The notes under the pieces were generated by a model. The model saw only the letters and a list, made by a program, of their open reading frames with translations, did not search any database and was not told the DNA's origin. 64,000 bases of DNA from Xestospongia muta (Eukaryota; Porifera; Demospongiae; Haplosclerida; Petrosiidae): assembly GCA_963693285.1 (NCBI GenBank), contig OY848920.1, positions 4,973,135-5,037,134 on the forward strand, in the 5' to 3' direction. Every line of letters starts with the position of its first letter. Positions within the stretch are counted from its first letter, which is position 1. This document shows positions 61,920 to 64,000 of this stretch, one piece after another. The position numbers and the translations under genes are program-made.

Positions 61920-64000
61920 CTAGCACTGACTGATCGTGACTACCACTGCTTTGTATGGAGAAAGTCTCCGAAAGATGCAATCCTTGACTATCGAATGACT
62001 CATGTCACATTTGGAGTCTCTGCCTCCTCATTCATATCGAATATGGCCATCAAACAGAATGCCTATGACCACGCTAATCAGTACCCCCTAGCAGCCAAAG
62101 TTGTACATGAATCCTTTTACATGGATGACGGTTTGACAGGAGCAGACACCATAGAAAATGCACAGAAACTACAGCAACAGCTACAGGACCTCTTTGCCTG
62201 TGGTGGTTTCCTATTACATAAGTGGAATTGTAGCAAACCTTTTGTCATAGAGCACCTACCACCTAACTTATGTGATTCTCCATCCTCACAAGACAATCCA
62301 GATCACGATCAATTCACCAAAACCTTGGGCATGCAGTGGAATTCTAGTAATGACTATTTCCACTTAACTGTGGCAAAACTATCTTCCGGGGAAAATATCA
62401 CCAAGCATGCTCTGATATCTGACGTAGCTAAGACTTATGATGTTTTAGGGTGGTTTTCACCAACTACAATCAAGGTTAAGATCCTGTTCCAACGACTCTG
62501 GAAAGTGAATGTTGGTTGGGACAATCCTGTTCCTACAGATATATGTGATGAATGGTTGAAGTGGAGGACTGAGCTGAAGCTACTCTCCAACAAGCTTATA
62601 CCACGTTATTATTTTCCCAAAAATACTAGCCTTGGAACTCTACAACTTCATGGTTTCTCCAATGCTTCAGAGTCTGCTTATTCAGCTGTGATATACTTGT
62701 GAATGGTTGACTCCAATGGAAGGGTACATGTATCCTTGTGACTTCAAAAATGAAAGTAGCTCCTGTTAAACGTCTGACCATCGCTCGTTTAGAATCGTGT
62801 GGTGCCCGCCTCCTGGCTGATTTACTCTCCCATGTAAAAAAAAATTTCAAATTCCCTTAGTGGATGTGTATGTCTGGACAGATAGCACGATTGTCCTTGG
62901 ATGGATTACTGGAAATCCTAGAAGGTTTAAGACTTATGTGGGAAATCATGTCTCCCATATAATTGATCAATTACTACCAGAACGATGGCACCATGTTAAT
63001 GGGGTCGATAACCTAGCTGACTGTGCTTTGAGAGGTCTCTATCCTTCTGAACTTTTACAACACACCTTGTGGTGGGATGGCCCTGAATGGCTACAGATAG
63101 AATCAACTGAGTGGCCCAAACAATTTGACAGGCCACAGGTTAGTGTTTCTGAGGTGGAAAGAGAGGTATACCATATCATGATCACAGATTCTCAGGAACC
63201 ACTGATATCAACTGAACGCTACTCAAGTTTTGTTTGTTTAAAACACGTCACTGCTTGGGTATTCTGACTTATCAACAATTGCTGTGCAAAGGTGAATAAT
63301 AACTTGACCAACCAGTCTCCATCACTATTCATCGGTGAGTTGACATAAGAAGTCAATTCCATCAGGCGTGATAGTGGGTTACCTAATAATAATTGTCTGA
63401 TACCTCTTCATCCATTTTTAGATCCAGCAGGCCTACTACGTGTAGGTGGCTGAGAGCAAAACTCTAAATTGTCTTATGCAAGTATGCACCCAATCATACT
63501 ACAAGGAAAAAACCCGATAACAAGACTCCTTGTTCACTCAGAACATCTGCTCCTGCTGCATGCTGGTCCCGCATTATTGTGGTCATCTTTGTCACTTCGT
63601 TTTCACATTGTTAGGGGACGAAAAATAGTTTGAACTGTCACTCGAGGTTGTATTGTCTGCAGACGTCAATCTGCCAGACCTACTCCACAGATAATGGGTA
63701 GACTATTAGTTGAAATAGTAACCCCTGGACCAATATTAAATAAGGTTGGTGTGGACTTTGTTGGTCCGCTGGTAGTCAATATGGTCATGTCCGAAGACCT
63801 ACGCTTACCAAAGCCTATGTTTGTTTGTTTGTATCTCTTTCTGTCAAAGCTGTTAATTTGGAAACAGTCACTGACTTGACAAGTGACGCCTTCATAGCGT
63901 GTCTTAGGTGCTTTGTCTCACGCAGGGGGAAACCAAGTTTAATTCTTAGTGATCACGGAACAAATTTTGTGGAAGCTAAAAGGGAGCTTCAAGAATTCGT
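61920..64000 (+). mobile_element. BEL/Pao retrotransposon pol, 5'-truncated, inactivated, runs off window
   Basis: Reading starts inside reverse transcriptase (DYRMTHVTFGVSASSFIS) with the active-site-like YMDD at about 62,120, followed by the Pao-specific region (TLGMQWNSSNDYF, SDVAKTYDVLGWFSPTTIK, LHGFSNASESAYSAVIYL then TGA at 62,700), an RNase H-like segment (VYVWTDSTIVLGWI, HVNGVDNLADCAL), an integrase zinc-binding region (about 63,480-63,670) and the integrase core start (GVDFVGPL at 63,740; LILSDHGTNFVEAKRELQEF at the edge). Multiple stops and frameshifts. The left border is the satellite array, with no gag, protease or LTR. Confidence 0.9.

Overview
The window looks like a compact, AT-rich animal genome, most plausibly a demosponge (Amphimedon-like). 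Small exons with GT/AG introns, densely packed genes, death-fold/LRR immune-type gene families and a 2A-like signal sequence all point that way. The species call is inference; no database was searched. There is no bacterial content, CRISPR array, tRNA or rRNA that I could support.

Left third (1-27,500): four tandem minus-strand paralogues, here called A (cut by the left edge), B, C and D. They share an unusual order: death domain, CARD-like domain, a conserved domain I do not recognise ('X', about 215 aa), coiled coils, SH3, then NLR-type LRRs, with no NACHT/P-loop seen. C looks intact. B has the same body behind an extra N-terminal death-fold series, but carries one in-frame stop at the end of X. 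D is a clear pseudogene with an expanded SH3 array. Interleaved on the plus strand are an importin-alpha gene with several in-frame stops (2.6-7.9 kb), a second truncated copy of its 3' end (15.1-15.7 kb), and an MRH/mannose-6-phosphate-receptor-like secretory gene whose 3' end is missing exactly where that duplicated block begins. A segmental duplication (about 6.87-11.4 kb versus 15.09-20.0 kb) explains this layout. Between the B and C copies, amino acid changes in the LRRs concentrate at the variable positions of the predicted beta strands.

Middle (27,500-41,000): a MITE, a decayed minus-strand gene, a frameshifted death-domain-like gene starting almost back to back with it, an inactivated Ty3/gypsy pol, and relics of a ROCO-type gene and of a 2A-signal/death-domain gene.

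Right (42,257-56,787): one long spliced plus-strand gene, E. A hydrophobic N-terminal signal ends in a 2A-like GDVELNPGP motif and splices in phase into a death domain, a linker, a 680-residue P-loop Roc/COR (ROCO) exon and probably a second death domain. Its large introns hold two deletion-derivative Tigger elements, MITEs and nested tandem repeats. A broken opposite-strand paralogue (F, 39.5-37.6 kb) preserves the same 2A leader.

Right end (57,000-64,000): ROCO and SWIM-type relics, a degraded retroelement ORF, a roughly 138-bp satellite with higher-order A-B-C(-D) organisation, and an inactivated BEL/Pao pol running off the window.
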